64,000 nucleotides of DNA from Flaveria trinervia. Lineage: Eukaryota > Streptophyta > Magnoliopsida > Asterales > Asteraceae. The position numbers and the translations under genes are program-made. Positions within the stretch are counted from its first letter, which is position 1, and the number at the start of each line of letters is the position of its first letter. Below are positions 12,088 through 22,094 of this stretch, in pieces. The stretch is taken from the NCBI GenBank assembly GCA_025506515.1, contig CM046444.1, positions 68,861,068-68,925,067 on the forward strand, given 5' to 3'. The notes beneath the pieces are model-generated. The model had not been told where the DNA came from. It searched no databases and saw only the letters and a program-made list of their open reading frames with translations.

Positions 12088-12329
12088 CCTTCTGTTGATG
12101 CATGTATATGTCCCTAGATCATGGTTTGAATTGTAATGAATCTTGTCTGTCTGAGTATGATGTAATCTGTATTGATTAATGAAATGACATAAATTGTGTG
12201 TTACTTGTGATGTTAATATTTCATTAATGAGTCGTGATTGAATTGATTGGGTTTATGATTGCTTAAATGGTTGCACATCATGTTATATTAATTAAAACAT
12301 TCAAACTTAACTTAATGAAGTTCTCATGC

Positions 12330-12540
12330 GAATGGTTCATGCGAATGAACCATACGCATGAATATCTTCACACGATTGACTCAGTCGCACGACTGAACCA
12401 GGAGATTGGATCAGTTGTACGATTGTAACATAAGATTGGCTCAGTCGCACGACTGAACACTCAGTCGTATGAATGAATCAACCGCATGGTTCAATCGCAC
12501 GACTGAACCAGACTAATGGTTCAGTCGCACGATTGAATAA
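12330..12540. repeat. Palindrome array in U3 of Sirevirus B
   Basis: About ten variants of a 14-base motif. Exact palindromic-arm copies CAGTCGCACGACTG occur at 12382-12395 and 12442-12455. Others have one or two mismatched arm bases (for example CAATCGCACGACTG near 12492). The array sits just upstream of the TATA box, where an enhancer would lie. Confidence 0.85.
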
Positions 12541-12548
12541 TACCAACC

Positions 12549-12556
12549 TATAAATA
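12549..12556 (+). promoter_or_regulatory. TATA box of Sirevirus B 5' LTR
   Basis: TATAAATA, preceded by ACC and about 95 bases downstream of the last exact palindrome. The same box is found in the other LTR (25922-25929) and in the LTRs of E (45665-45672) and D (42933-42940, minus strand). Confidence 0.75.
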
Positions 12557-12819
12557 CAACTCAATTCGTGAAAAATATAACTTGATCAATTACGATTCCA
12601 AACGAATCCTAGCCGTCCAGAAACCTTCCAAATCGTTCTCCAAGTTCATAGAACACTTTAGATCGATTCCTAATCGATTTCTAACGTTAGTTTCAATCCT
12701 TGATTGATTCTTCGCGTGTTCTCACTGATTGGATCGCCAATCAAATAGGATTCCGCACTATTTGATCTGGTTAACACGTGATCTCCAGGTATTTCGGTCA
12801 AATACCAGGTCCTAACAAG

Positions 12820-12831
12820 TGGTATCAAAGC
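12820..12831 (+). promoter_or_regulatory. Primer binding site of Sirevirus B
   Basis: TGGTATCAAAGC, two bases after the 5' LTR end. It is one base off the initiator-Met-tRNA complement TGGTATCAGAGC. Confidence 0.88.
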
Positions 12832-13312
12832 TATTGGCTCTTGATTACGTGTTGATTCAATCAAGATTGCATAAAAGTTTGTGTTTTTGCACTAAAAACG
12901 CAATCTTTGGCATCAAAAGTGATCTTGGAAGTTCCCTGCTCATCGAAGTTTGGTTTCTTCGGAGTTAGGCGATTAGAACTTGTGAAATTTCGAATCTTTA
13001 CGGCTGAAACTCGTCAAACCTAGAAATTTTCGCAAAACAGCAGCTTCAGTCGCACGAGTGACTCATTCGCACGACTGGACTCCATTCGCATTGCTCATAC
13101 GCACGATTGGACCAGTCGCACCCTCATTCGGCCAACTGAACCGTTCGTTCGCATAGCTCATACGCACCAGATTCATTCGCACGACTAAACCAATCGCCCA
13201 GTTCATTCGCACGATTGAACCAATCGCAGAGTTTATACGCACGATTAGCTTATTCGCATCCTTCAGTCACATCAGTGAAAGTTTGTTTGATTAGATTATA
13301 AGTTTATTAGTC
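12832..13312 (+). other. Leader of Sirevirus B with palindrome-like repeats
   Basis: 480 bases between PBS and gag ATG without a gene. 13042-13278 carries many further copies of the ATTCGCACGA/AGTCGCACGA motif, for example CATTCGCACGATTG at 13204-13217. The array thus continues from the LTR into the transcribed leader. Confidence 0.75.
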
Positions 13313-14600
13313 ATGGAAGATCAGATGTCAGCCTTTACTGCTGGAAAGGACTCAAGGATACAAAACCTGCTGTTGCTTGAGAGTGAGGTGGGGAATCACA
13401 ATAAACCATCAAAGCTTTTGACTTTAGATGAGTTTCCCCACTGGAACAACATTTTGAGATCTACCTTAATGGAGTAGATCCTAATCTGCGGGAAGCCATT
13501 GAGATTGGTTATAGTACACCGGTAGGAGCTGATGGAGTTAAGCTAACATTAAGCGGGATGACAGACGCACAGAAAGTAAAGTACAATGCAGAGAAAAGAG
13601 TGTATGCATTGATCACTCAGTCTATCCCCAAAGACATATTCCACCAGTATTCAGAGAACAAGCAGTCCAAGAAACTGTGGGATGAGCTCGAGAAAAGATA
13701 TGATGGTAATGCATCATTGAAGGCAATCAAGGCAAAGGAGTTAAAGAAGGAATTCGATAACTTCTCATCAATTGGTAATGAAAGTTTGGACGAAGTCATA
13801 GACAGATTCTACCACTTGATGAGCAAATTGCATACACATGGAGTGGCTACTACCATGGAAGAGAAAGTAAGCAACTTCGCAGACGGGTTGCCTGATAAGT
13901 GGGCTACATTCGTGTCTAACCTGAGACAGAATGGAATCCTTGTAAAGCTGGATATAAATGACTTCATTCTTAAGTTGCGAGAAGAAGCACTAAGGATGAG
14001 TATAGAGCTCAGAAGTCTTCGTACACACAAAATCCAGCTTTATACAACGCCACGCCTCAAGCTAAGACATCTAGAGCACCCCTCCAGACTGCTTTTGTGT
14101 TTAGCTCGTCAGGTCCTTCACATGCTTCTCCTTCTGGATCAGACACGTCTGGGTCATCATGTACCCATCATATTGGATCAGAAGCAAAGGCTACCAAACT
14201 GAAGATCGAGAACCTCAGTCATGTGACCGTGGAAGTAGCTCGAGAGCATATGGATCTTTTAGCAGCAGTGGTTCATTCATATGATGGACTTGTTGCCGGG
14301 AAGATTGGAAACTGCCATCTGCCAGATGAGGACTACGAGCAGGTGGATGAGATGGAGCTTGAGAGAATGGATATAATGTGGGCCTTAGCAAGTGCTGTCC
14401 GAAGGGCGAAGAAGTTTGTGAAAAAGACTGGACAGAACTTGGTTGCCACTAAGGATACCACCTTTGGCTTCGACAAGAGTAAAGTACCTGCTTTAACTGT
14501 GGTGAGAAGGGGCACTTCAAAAGAGAATGTGTCAAGCCAAAGAAGACGGGGAATGGGAACCCGTTCTCATCCTTTACTCGCCAAGACAAGCAACCTCTAG
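13313..14600 (+). pseudogene. gag: Sirevirus B gag, N-terminal half with first zinc knuckle
   Basis: Gag forms the virus-like particle. The ATG at 13313 starts MEDQMSAFTAGKDSRIQNL, matching the starts in D (42203) and E (46421). Frameshifts occur near 13450 and 14000. The frame 13558-14202 carries the UBN2-type copia gag core (LWDELEKRYDGNASLKAIKA). The next piece (14097-14600) has AREHMDLLAAVVHSYDG. A CCHC knuckle (CX2CX4HX4C, with CFNCGEKGHFKREC) lies at 14489-14530 but in a shifted frame. Three or more frameshifts make it nonfunctional as read. Confidence 0.88.
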
Positions 14601-16132
14601 TTCTACTTCATCAAACAAGATCCAAAAGCCTTAACTGCTCATGATGATGAAGGACAGGATTGGAGTTTTAGGTTTGTCTCACCAGGAGAATCTAACATTG
14701 CCAGTGTTGAGGATATTGATGATGATTCTACGAGTGAAGGTGATATAGCAGTTGAGATAGCAATGTCACATAGTGAAGAAACAACTGCAGCCGAGGTAGT
14801 TACAAACCAATTGAGGAGGTTTCCACGTCAGAGACAGAAAAGTCAGCATCACCAGAACCAGAAACATCTGATGCTGCACTGATGGCTAACTCTTCTGAAC
14901 CAACGCAGGTAAGTACCACTGACCAAATTTTTAATAACCATGCTTGTTCTGATTGTGACACTTTTAGGAATAGCATAGATGAAAATTTTGCTAGGTTATT
15001 AGATCATAATGATAACTTAGTAAAAGATTTACGTCTGTGCACTGAGGCAAATAGAGTACTAAAACAAAATGAGCATAGTTATAAAGAAAAGATAGACCTA
15101 TTGACTAAACAACTTAGGGAAACCGAAGTAGTGGCATTTAACCAAGCAAATGGCATTAGGTACTATCTAAACTCCCTAGAAGAAACTAAGAAGCAAAAGG
15201 CAGTTCTAGAAGTCGAAGTTAATTCGTTAAAACAGAAACTGCATAGTTGGACTAGTTCTTTACACATAGTTCAACACTTAGTGAGAGAAAGGAATAACGG
15301 GGAGGGATTAGGCTACAAAGTGGTTCCACCACCACCTGAGACCTTGATGAACACTAAGTTTAGACCAGTAAATAATAACCCCATCAAGGATCATGTGGTG
15401 ACTACTCCTCTTGTTACTGATCCAGACACCTCATGTTCATCTACTGAATCTGGTCAGAAACAAAAGGAGGCCACTTCAAAGGCAAAGGGTAAATTGCCTT
15501 GTGTTAATCTGGAAAATGAATTTGCAAAAGTTAACTTAAAGTCAGGGTCAAACAGAGTCAAATCAGAACCTAAAAGGACTTCAAATGCTACTTTTTCACA
15601 TGCTTCAAGTCAAAAACCAGTTAACCAAAAAGTGAACAGGTTAAAACAATAAATTTTGTAAATCAGAGAAAACATCAAACATCCAAGAGTCAAAAACTAA
15701 AGTGATTGATGTTACTAGAGTATCACGCACTTCTCCACAAAGAAAGTCTACTCATAAAGTTGATAGCAGGTCATGCTACAACTGTGGAGAATGTGGACAC
15801 ATTGCTTCCATTGTCATTTCTATCAGACACCTAGGAAGAAGATTGATCCTCAGGACTCTAGACCTAGGTCTTCTAAGCGGAGTTCTCTAACTCCACCTAG
15901 AAGAGCTAGTGAACCTAAAGTCAAACCAGTAAGCCAGACAACTGTCTATCATAAACAGGCATTGCACAAATCTGGCTTGTGGAAAGAAAAGTCCACCTAC
16001 GTGTCTAATACTGATGACAAGAAGGAACCTGAACTACCCTCACCCTCTAAGGGTCAATGGGTGGAGTTTATGATGTGTGATGCCTCTGGGAAACCCAAGA
16101 CAGTCAAAGCTTGGGTTCCTAACCTAAACTAA
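14601..16132 (+). pseudogene. gag: Sirevirus B gag, C-terminal half: coiled coil and second zinc knuckle
   Basis: Gag continues after the first knuckle. An acidic Ser-rich stretch lies at 14640-14880. The frame 14882-15652 begins MANSSEPTQVSTTDQ and contains a long charged heptad region (about residues 40-125), a probable coiled coil. A Lys-rich basic tail follows. A second CCHC-like knuckle starts CYNCGECGHIAS at about 15773 and has lost its last Cys by a frame change. The frame ends PKTVKAWVPNLN at the TAA at 16130-16132. The extended coiled-coil gag is typical of Sireviruses, some of which bind dynein light chain through it; that role here is untested. Confidence 0.85.
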
Positions 16133-16646
16133 TTCATTTACTTTGTATGTGCAGGGTGTTCGATATAGTGCTGAGACTAACACGTGGATTATAGACAGCG
16201 GAGCATCCAGGCACATGACAGGAAATAGAGCCCTTTTATCTAACGTCAAACAAATAAAAGGAGGGCATGTTTCCTTTGCAGGAAACAAAGGAAGCTTTAT
16301 CACAGCTCAAGGAGAAGTGGGAAATTAGAAAGTTAAGTTTGATAAGGTGAACTACGTTCAACAACTTCAGAACAACTTACTTTCTGTTTCCCAAATCTGT
16401 GATAAAGGATTTAAAGTCATCTTCGATAACCAGAAGTGTTACGTGCTGAAGAAAGAATATATGATCCCAGAGGACCAAGTTCTGATGACTGCTTCAAGAT
16501 ATAAAGACCTTTATGTCTTGGATCTGTCAACAGCTGATACAACGGATCATGAGGTCCAGTGTTTTTTATCTAAAGCTACTGAGAAGGATTCAATCTCCTG
16601 GCATCGGAGAATGGGACACATTAGTCAAAGGAAGATGAATCATTGA
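16128..16646 (+). pseudogene. pol: Sirevirus B protease and pre-integrase region
   Basis: The frame opens just after 16127 and reads through CAG-GGT-GTT into NTWIIDSGASRHMTG, the copia aspartic protease active site. A TAG at 16326 interrupts it; E has CAG there. The next piece (16347-16646) holds QNNLLSVSQICDKGFKV and the zinc-binding pre-integrase motif ISWHRRMGH. The protease cuts Gag-Pol. Confidence 0.87.
16130..16159 (+). promoter_or_regulatory. Gag stop plus splice-acceptor-like site before pol
   Basis: The gag stop TAA (16130-16132) is followed by a T-rich stretch and TGTGCAG|GGTGTTCG, with AG at 16153-16154. D (39388 down to 39364) and E (59895-59918) have the same arrangement. The distance from the stop to GGT differs by one base each way, so the reading-frame relation is +1 here, 0 in D and +2 in E. 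This favours RNA splicing over stop readthrough or a fixed frameshift, but it is unproven. Confidence 0.45.
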
Positions 16647-17842
16647 TTCAGAAGGATTTAGTGAGAGGAGTGAATGTCAAGAACTTCCAACTTCCTGACT
16701 TTTGTGTAGCTTGCAAGAAAGGCAAACAGACAAAGAAGTCTCATAAGGAAAAGAAAGTTCATTCAATAGAACTTCCTCTTGAGCTTCTCCACATGGATCT
16801 GTTTGGTCCAGTCAGTACAAGGAGCATTGCAGGCGACGTGTACTGTATTATGGTCACTGATGACTACTCAAGGTTCACTTGGGTAATGTTTCTGAAATCC
16901 AAATCAGAAACTTTGGAGACATTCAAGGAATTAGTAACCACACTGGAATCCCTCTACAAGCTAAAAGTTCGACAAATACGCTCAGACAACGGGACAAAAT
17001 TCAAGAATCAAGGGATGGAGGCATACTGCAAGGAAAAGGGAATTGTGCATCAATTCACTTCTGCTTACACACCTCAGATGAATGGCGTTGCTGAGAGAAA
17101 GAACAGGAGTTTGATAGAGACAGCACGGACTATGCTGGCAGACTCGAAACTGCCTATCCAATTCTGGAGTGAGGCAGTGGCAAATGCGTGTTATACACTG
17201 AATCGAGTCCTAATAGTCAAACGCCACGGAAAGACATGTTATGAGCTACTACAAAGACGAAAACTGAATTTGGAGTATCTTGAACCTTTTGGCGCACCGT
17301 GTACACTACTGAAGAAGACACAAGAAGGAAAATTCAGCGAGAAGGCAGTTGAAGGAATTTTTCTGGGATACAACATACCGAACAAGCGAGTTTATAATAA
17401 CTCAACGGGTCTTGTAGAAGTGTGGTGTAATGTCGACGTTCAGAGATATACCACACCACCTACAGGCAAAGGACCTGCACACTTCTTCGATTATGATGGA
17501 TTCTTTAAATCCTTCAACATCCCTCTCTCTCCCTCGGATGATGAGTTAGATACTAGGATGATGTATGATATTCTAAATACACCATCTAGCACACAGGGAG
17601 AATCATCTACTCAGACAGAGGGGGTAGTCGATGACAGTGACTCTTCCTCTGAAGATGAAACTGAAGTAGATGACCAGAACAGTCAGGAGGAACAGGTTCC
17701 AGTTCCTGAAAGTCCACAAGCATCCATAAGTGATGCACCCTCGACTTCGGAACCTCAAACTCCACCTCCTCAGATGCAGAACAAAATGTTCACAATCTTA
17801 GTTCGGAGGTGCCTGTGCCTACTACTCCAGGATCACGACTAA
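16643..17842 (+). pseudogene. pol: Sirevirus B integrase and acidic linker
   Basis: A long open frame of 399 codons. It begins with the CVACKKGKQ part of the HHCC zinc site. The catalytic triad is visible: LLHMDLFGP, then SDNGTKF, then GVAERKNR, with 35 residues between the second Asp and the Glu (D,D35E). The C-terminal part has EGIFLGYNIPNKRVYN. It ends in an acidic Ser/Pro-rich linker and then loses frame before RT. It is the longest undamaged domain in B. Confidence 0.92.
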
Positions 17843-18860
17843 ACGTCAATCATCCCCTTGACAATGTTATTGGAGATGTCCGATCAGGAGTACAGGCCCG
17901 AAATCAGCTATACTCAGCTGATTACGCCTCAGTTATGGAGATGGTTACATTCATGACGGTGCTTATCGATGTTTTGTTTCGCAGGTTGAGCCAAAATATG
18001 TCAGTGAAGCACTAAATGATGAGGCATGGGTGAGTGCCATGCAAGAAGAACTTCTGCAGTTTAAGAAGTTAGGTGTATGGACTCTGGTTGATAGACCTAA
18101 AGGTGCTAAAGTCATTGGCACCAAATTGGTACTAAAATGCAAGAAGATGACCAAGGAGTCATTATCAGGAACAAAGCTCCACTGGTGGTTCAAGGTTTTC
18201 GCCAAGTCGAGGGAATTGATTATAATGAGGTGTTTGCACCCGTGGCAAGGATGGAAGCTATTCGTATCTTCCTGCCTATGCATCGTACATGAAGATTAAA
18301 GTCTACCAATTAGATGTGAAGAGTGCATTCCTTCATGGGGAAATCAGGGAAACAGTCTATGTAAGTCAACCCGAGGGATTTGAAGACCCTTATCATCGGG
18401 ATAGAGTTTACAAGCTCGACAAAGCTTTATATGGGCTTCATCAAGCTCCTCGAGCTTGGTATGAGAAACTCTCGACTCATCTTGTGAAACACGGCTTTCG
18501 CAGGGGAGTCATTGACTGTACACTATTATTAAAGAAAAGGATGGCGACCTACTGCTTGTGCAGATATATGTTGATGACATAATCTTCGGGTCAAAGAACG
18601 AAGAGTTATGCAAAGAGTTTGAAGCAGTGATGAAGAAAGAGTTTGAGATGAGTTCTATGGGGGAGATGAAGTTCTTTCTCGGGTTACAGGTGGATCAAAC
18701 ACCTAATGGGATCTTTCTACATCAAACCAAGTATGTAGGACATTTTCAGTCGCTTTGACATGGAGAATGCTTCTGCGCTGGGACTCCACTTGCTACGAAT
18801 CATGATATAGCACCTGATGAGAATGGAGATCTTGTAGATGCCACTATGTACCGAGGAATG
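17843..18860 (+). pseudogene. pol: Sirevirus B reverse transcriptase (broken)
   Basis: RT copies the element RNA into cDNA. The pieces 18030-18299, 18289-18582 and 18558-18758 are in different frames. They show WTLVDRPKGAKVIGTK, YQLDVKSAFLHG (first catalytic Asp), ALYGLHQAPRAW, YVDDIIFGS (catalytic box at about 18561) and GEMKFFLGLQVDQ. At least three frameshifts are present. Confidence 0.9.
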
Positions 18861-18861
18861 A

Positions 18862-19529
18862 TTGGATCCCTCATGTATCTCACCGCCTCAAGACCTGATA
18901 TCATGTATGCTACATGTTATGTTCAGATATCAGGCTAAACCTAAGGTAAATCATCTTATCGGGGTCAAAAGGATTTTTCGCTATCTAAAGGGTACACCCA
19001 CACTGGGGTTGTGTATCCTCATGATGACGATTTTGAGCTCACGGCGTATAGTGACTCGGACTATGGAGGCTGCAAAATGAACTACAAGTCTACATCAGCA
19101 GGGTGTCAATTCTTTGGGAGAAGATTGTTACATGGCAGTGTAAGAAGCAGACATCGGTTGCATTGTCAACCTGTGAAGCCGAATATGTTGCTGCTGCAAG
19201 TTGCTGTTCTCAAATCATTTGGATTCAACAGCAAATGCAGGATTATTGTTTGAAATTTTCATCTACTCCTATTTTTGTTGATAACTCTGCTTCAATTGCA
19301 GTAACCAAAAATCCGGTTCAACATCCTAAGACCAAACACATCGGTATTAAATACCACTTCATAAGAGACTGTTTTGAAAAGACTTAATGATGTGGTTAAA
19401 ATTAATACTGATTTTCAACGTGCTGACCTCTATACTAAAGCCTTTGATAAACCACGTTTTCAATATTTGCTAGAGGTCAACGGCGTTAAAAAGAAAAGTG
19501 AGGTAATTCCTGATGAGAATAATGTGTAG
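18862..19529 (+). pseudogene. pol: Sirevirus B RNase H domain (broken)
   Basis: The motifs ELTAYSDSDYGGCK, ALSTCEAEYVAAA and PKTKHIGIKYHFIRD are visible across frames at 18862-19387. The pol frame ends with KKKSEVIPDENNV and TAG at 19527-19529. E has the same end at 63301, which fixes the true pol end. Confidence 0.88.
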
Positions 19530-19663
19530 TCCGAGGTAGTTTCGTTAACGTTTATTTTATTTTATGTTATCTGTTTTTTTTTGTCTGTTATATTTAAACT
19601 CATGTTATGTTGCTGTTTATTAAAATCCAAAAATAATTAAATCCGCAATGATTTTAGTATTTT

Positions 19664-19674
19664 AGGGGGAGAAT
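19664..19674 (+). promoter_or_regulatory. Internal polypurine run 1 of Sirevirus B
   Basis: AGGGGGAGAAT about 135 bases after the pol stop. The same sequence lies at the same place in E (63443-63453). Extra PPT-like runs downstream of pol are known from Sireviruses. Confidence 0.65.
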
Positions 19675-21060
19675 ATGTCAGCAAGATAACATTAAAAAAA
19701 ATGAGGAGGAAGGGGTAACTAGCTGAAATAAGGTAGTTTGTGTCTGTGATACGATTCAATACCTTTGGAAAATGATAGTACACAGGAACAAATCAAGAGG
19801 GACTCTTAAAATTAAGTTTGAAAAGATGCAAAAGTTCAAAGTATAAGTCTGTGTAGTCTAAGCAATATAAAAAGGGAAGATGATAGAAAACTGGCAACTC
19901 CTAAGGTGACACAAAGAAAGTAGACTTAGAGGCTGCTAGACCACAAATGATATGTTGGTAGATTCAACACAATAGACAATTAGACCTGATTGGTGATCTC
20001 AAGATCAAACTAAGTTGTTCAACTGACTGTGGGCTTCCATCTTATCACTGGTTAACACAATCAAATATATTCCAATAAGGGGTATTGAGCATTTAAATGC
20101 CACAAAAGTGTGCGGATGACCATAATTAGAGCAAAGCAAGAAAAAAATGAAAGACAAATGCAATAAAGCTAATGACTTATGTTGTTGGTGCATATTGTGT
20201 CAAATAAAATAAGCTGCTCTAACAAGGAGATAGGTTGTGTGCCTCTCTGCTGCGATGGCACTGACCTGAGGATAAGCATAACCTAGATATTCTAGAATCA
20301 TTGTTGTTTGCCGCCTCTCTGCTGTGCGATGGCACTGACCTGAGGACAGGCTTCTCTTTGAAAGCTCTAAGAATAGTCTCTTCTTGTAATAATACCCGTA
20401 GACCGCTCAAAACCTCTGAGGAATGTTGATTACCATATAAGTGTGGGATCCACAAATGTTAGCTGAAATAATTAAACCTAAATCAGTCACCAGTCTGCGT
20501 CAAAAGTCTGTGTATGGATTTAAGTGGACAAACATACTGACAATCTTAGTGGCTACATTCTCAAGAGTTCAAATCAATGTGAAAATCTAAGAGTTTCAGT
20601 ATGATTTCCTTAAGTTGCTAACGACTCTGGATGAACACCGAGAATTTAAGCATCAAAAAGTTTAATAACAAGTCCCAAATGATTTGATGTTCCTGTATGA
20701 TTCCAAAATTGAATTGGTCCAGATATGATCAATCTAAGTTGAAGCTGTCTACTCCCTAACCAAATCCCTTAGATTATCTTAGGGTTTTATCTCTCACAAA
20801 AAGTCCAAAATTAAACTTTAGTTGTGTAGTTAGTTTAAGTTCTATGTTTATTTTTTAATTTGTGTGTCTGTCGGACTACATCAGGGAAATCAGAAGGGAA
20901 TTAACTTACCTAAAAAGGGTCATGTCTGAGATGGCCACATGTTTTCAAAATTTAAAAGGTCACGTCTGAAGTGACTGAATTGGTTAAGAGCTTACAATGT
21001 TATTATCAAAAGTGAAAAGGGTCTTAATAGTAAATGTTCAAAATGACTGTAAACTCACAA
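19675..21060 (+). other. Conserved noncoding spacer after pol in Sirevirus B
   Basis: No credible gene. From about 19730 to 20120 it is strongly similar to 63540-63930 of E, with shared blocks such as ACACAAAGAAAGTAGAC (19910), GTAGATTCAACACAATAGA (19959) and GGTTAACACAATCAA (20049). Two copies of a ~32-base repeat (GCCTCTCTGCTG..GCGATGGCACTGACCTGAGGA) lie at 20241-20272 and 20313-20346. Short open frames on either strand are not conserved. Confidence 0.7.
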
Positions 21061-21360
21061 AGTGTGACCCATTCGCACTAGTGGATCATGGTATCGACCA
21101 ACTATGCGAATGGCTTCCAATCGGCCGAATGGACATGAAAATGATCCATTCGACGAATAGAAGGGGGAGAATGAAACAGTAGACCGACTGAGGCTCAGTC
21201 GGTCAACTAAAGAGGCGAATGAAGGAGACCGAATGAGTCAGTCGACCGACTGAGACTCAGTCGGCCGACTGAATGCGATTGACTAGGCCAATCGTACGAC
21301 TGAACCTCAGTCGCCCGAATGAACTGTGCGAATGAGGACCAGTCGGTCCGATTGAAATTA
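21061..21360. repeat. Post-pol palindrome cluster 1 in Sirevirus B
   Basis: Many copies of the 14-base motif. Exact ones: CAGTCGACCGACTG (21239-21252) and CAGTCGGCCGACTG (21258-21271). A second purine run AGAAGGGGGAGA (21159-21170) lies among them. Together they look like a second U3/PPT-type module inside the element. Confidence 0.8.
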
Positions 21361-21719
21361 GGGTCAGTATTTAAAGGGCCTCAGTCGATCGCATCTCACT
21401 CATCACTCCCAATAGCACCCCAAATCGCGTTCTTTACCGTTACTCTGTCAAAATTGCCACAGATCCTGATTACATTGCTGTTAAGTTTCTTACATTCGAG
21501 TGACGTTTTACAGGTACACTACTCTTTGAATCCTACCAAAATCAGCACATTACCGACCTACAATAGAGACACCGATTGAATCAAGAACCGAACTGTGAAA
21601 TGACCTAATCACCTATGTAAATTAAGCAAAATGTTAAAATTGAGTTTAATAGGTTATTAGTGACAAGTAGACGAGGCAAATGGACCATTAAACACTATTA
21701 AATGACTTAGATTGGTCAA

Positions 21720-22010
21720 GATTCGAACCACAGGCAATCGAACAGTGGGGCAAGCGACTGGTCGTTCGAATGAACTCCAATCGCACGATTGAACCTTACG
21801 ATTGGATCATTCGACCGAATGAACCACCCGAATGAGTCCAGTAGGCAGATTGAACTCAATCGCATGTCCAATCAGCGATTGAACTCAATCGCATGTCTCA
21901 ATCAGCCGATTGAACTCAATCGCATGTCTCAATCAGCGATTGAACTCAATCGCATGTCTCAAACAGACGACTGACTTCAGTCGCATGATTCATTCACACG
22001 AATGAATCAA
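21720..22010. repeat. Post-pol palindrome cluster 2 with 30-bp tandem repeat
   Basis: Exact palindromic copies: CAATCGCACGATTG (21778-21791) and CATTCGACCGAATG (21808-21821); nearly exact: CATTCACACGAATG (21991-22004). Between them, 21847-21967 is about four tandem units of 29-31 bases built on GATTGAACTCAATCGCATG, itself containing CAATCGCATG half-sites. It lies just upstream of the additional ORF. Confidence 0.82.
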
Positions 22011-22078
22011 AATGACTTCAACTCTACACTTAGAACAGAAGTTTTCATATCTTATGTACTAATGGTTCTATGTCTTGT

Positions 22079-22094
22079 GTGTTTCAGGTAAATG
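22079..22094 (+). promoter_or_regulatory. Acceptor-like TTTCAG before the additional ORF
   Basis: A pyrimidine-rich stretch ending GTGTTTCAG|GTAA lies four bases before the ATG at 22092. It could let a spliced RNA express the downstream ORF, as retroviral env is expressed. Only the sequence context supports this. Confidence 0.3.

Larger units (their letters stand above)
10457..12092 (-). mobile_element. Ty3/gypsy element A, 3' internal part
   Basis: Minus-strand gypsy internal DNA next to the LTR end at 10456, running from the pol end through integrase toward RNase H. Insertion of Sirevirus B interrupts it at 12092; the target bases CCTTC (12088-12092) are repeated at 26191-26195, where A resumes. 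The gag and 5' LTR of A are not in the window. Confidence 0.88.
12093..12817 (+). repeat. 5' LTR of Sirevirus B
   Basis: Direct repeat of 25467-26190, starts TGTTGATG and ends CCTAACA. A palindrome-rich U3 part (12330-12540) lies directly upstream of a TATA box at 12549. Confidence 0.95.

Noticed and set aside
20005..20193. Minus-strand small secreted protein with a signal-like start
   Set aside because: It lies antisense in the noncoding block shared by B and E, with nothing to show that the frame is kept in E.
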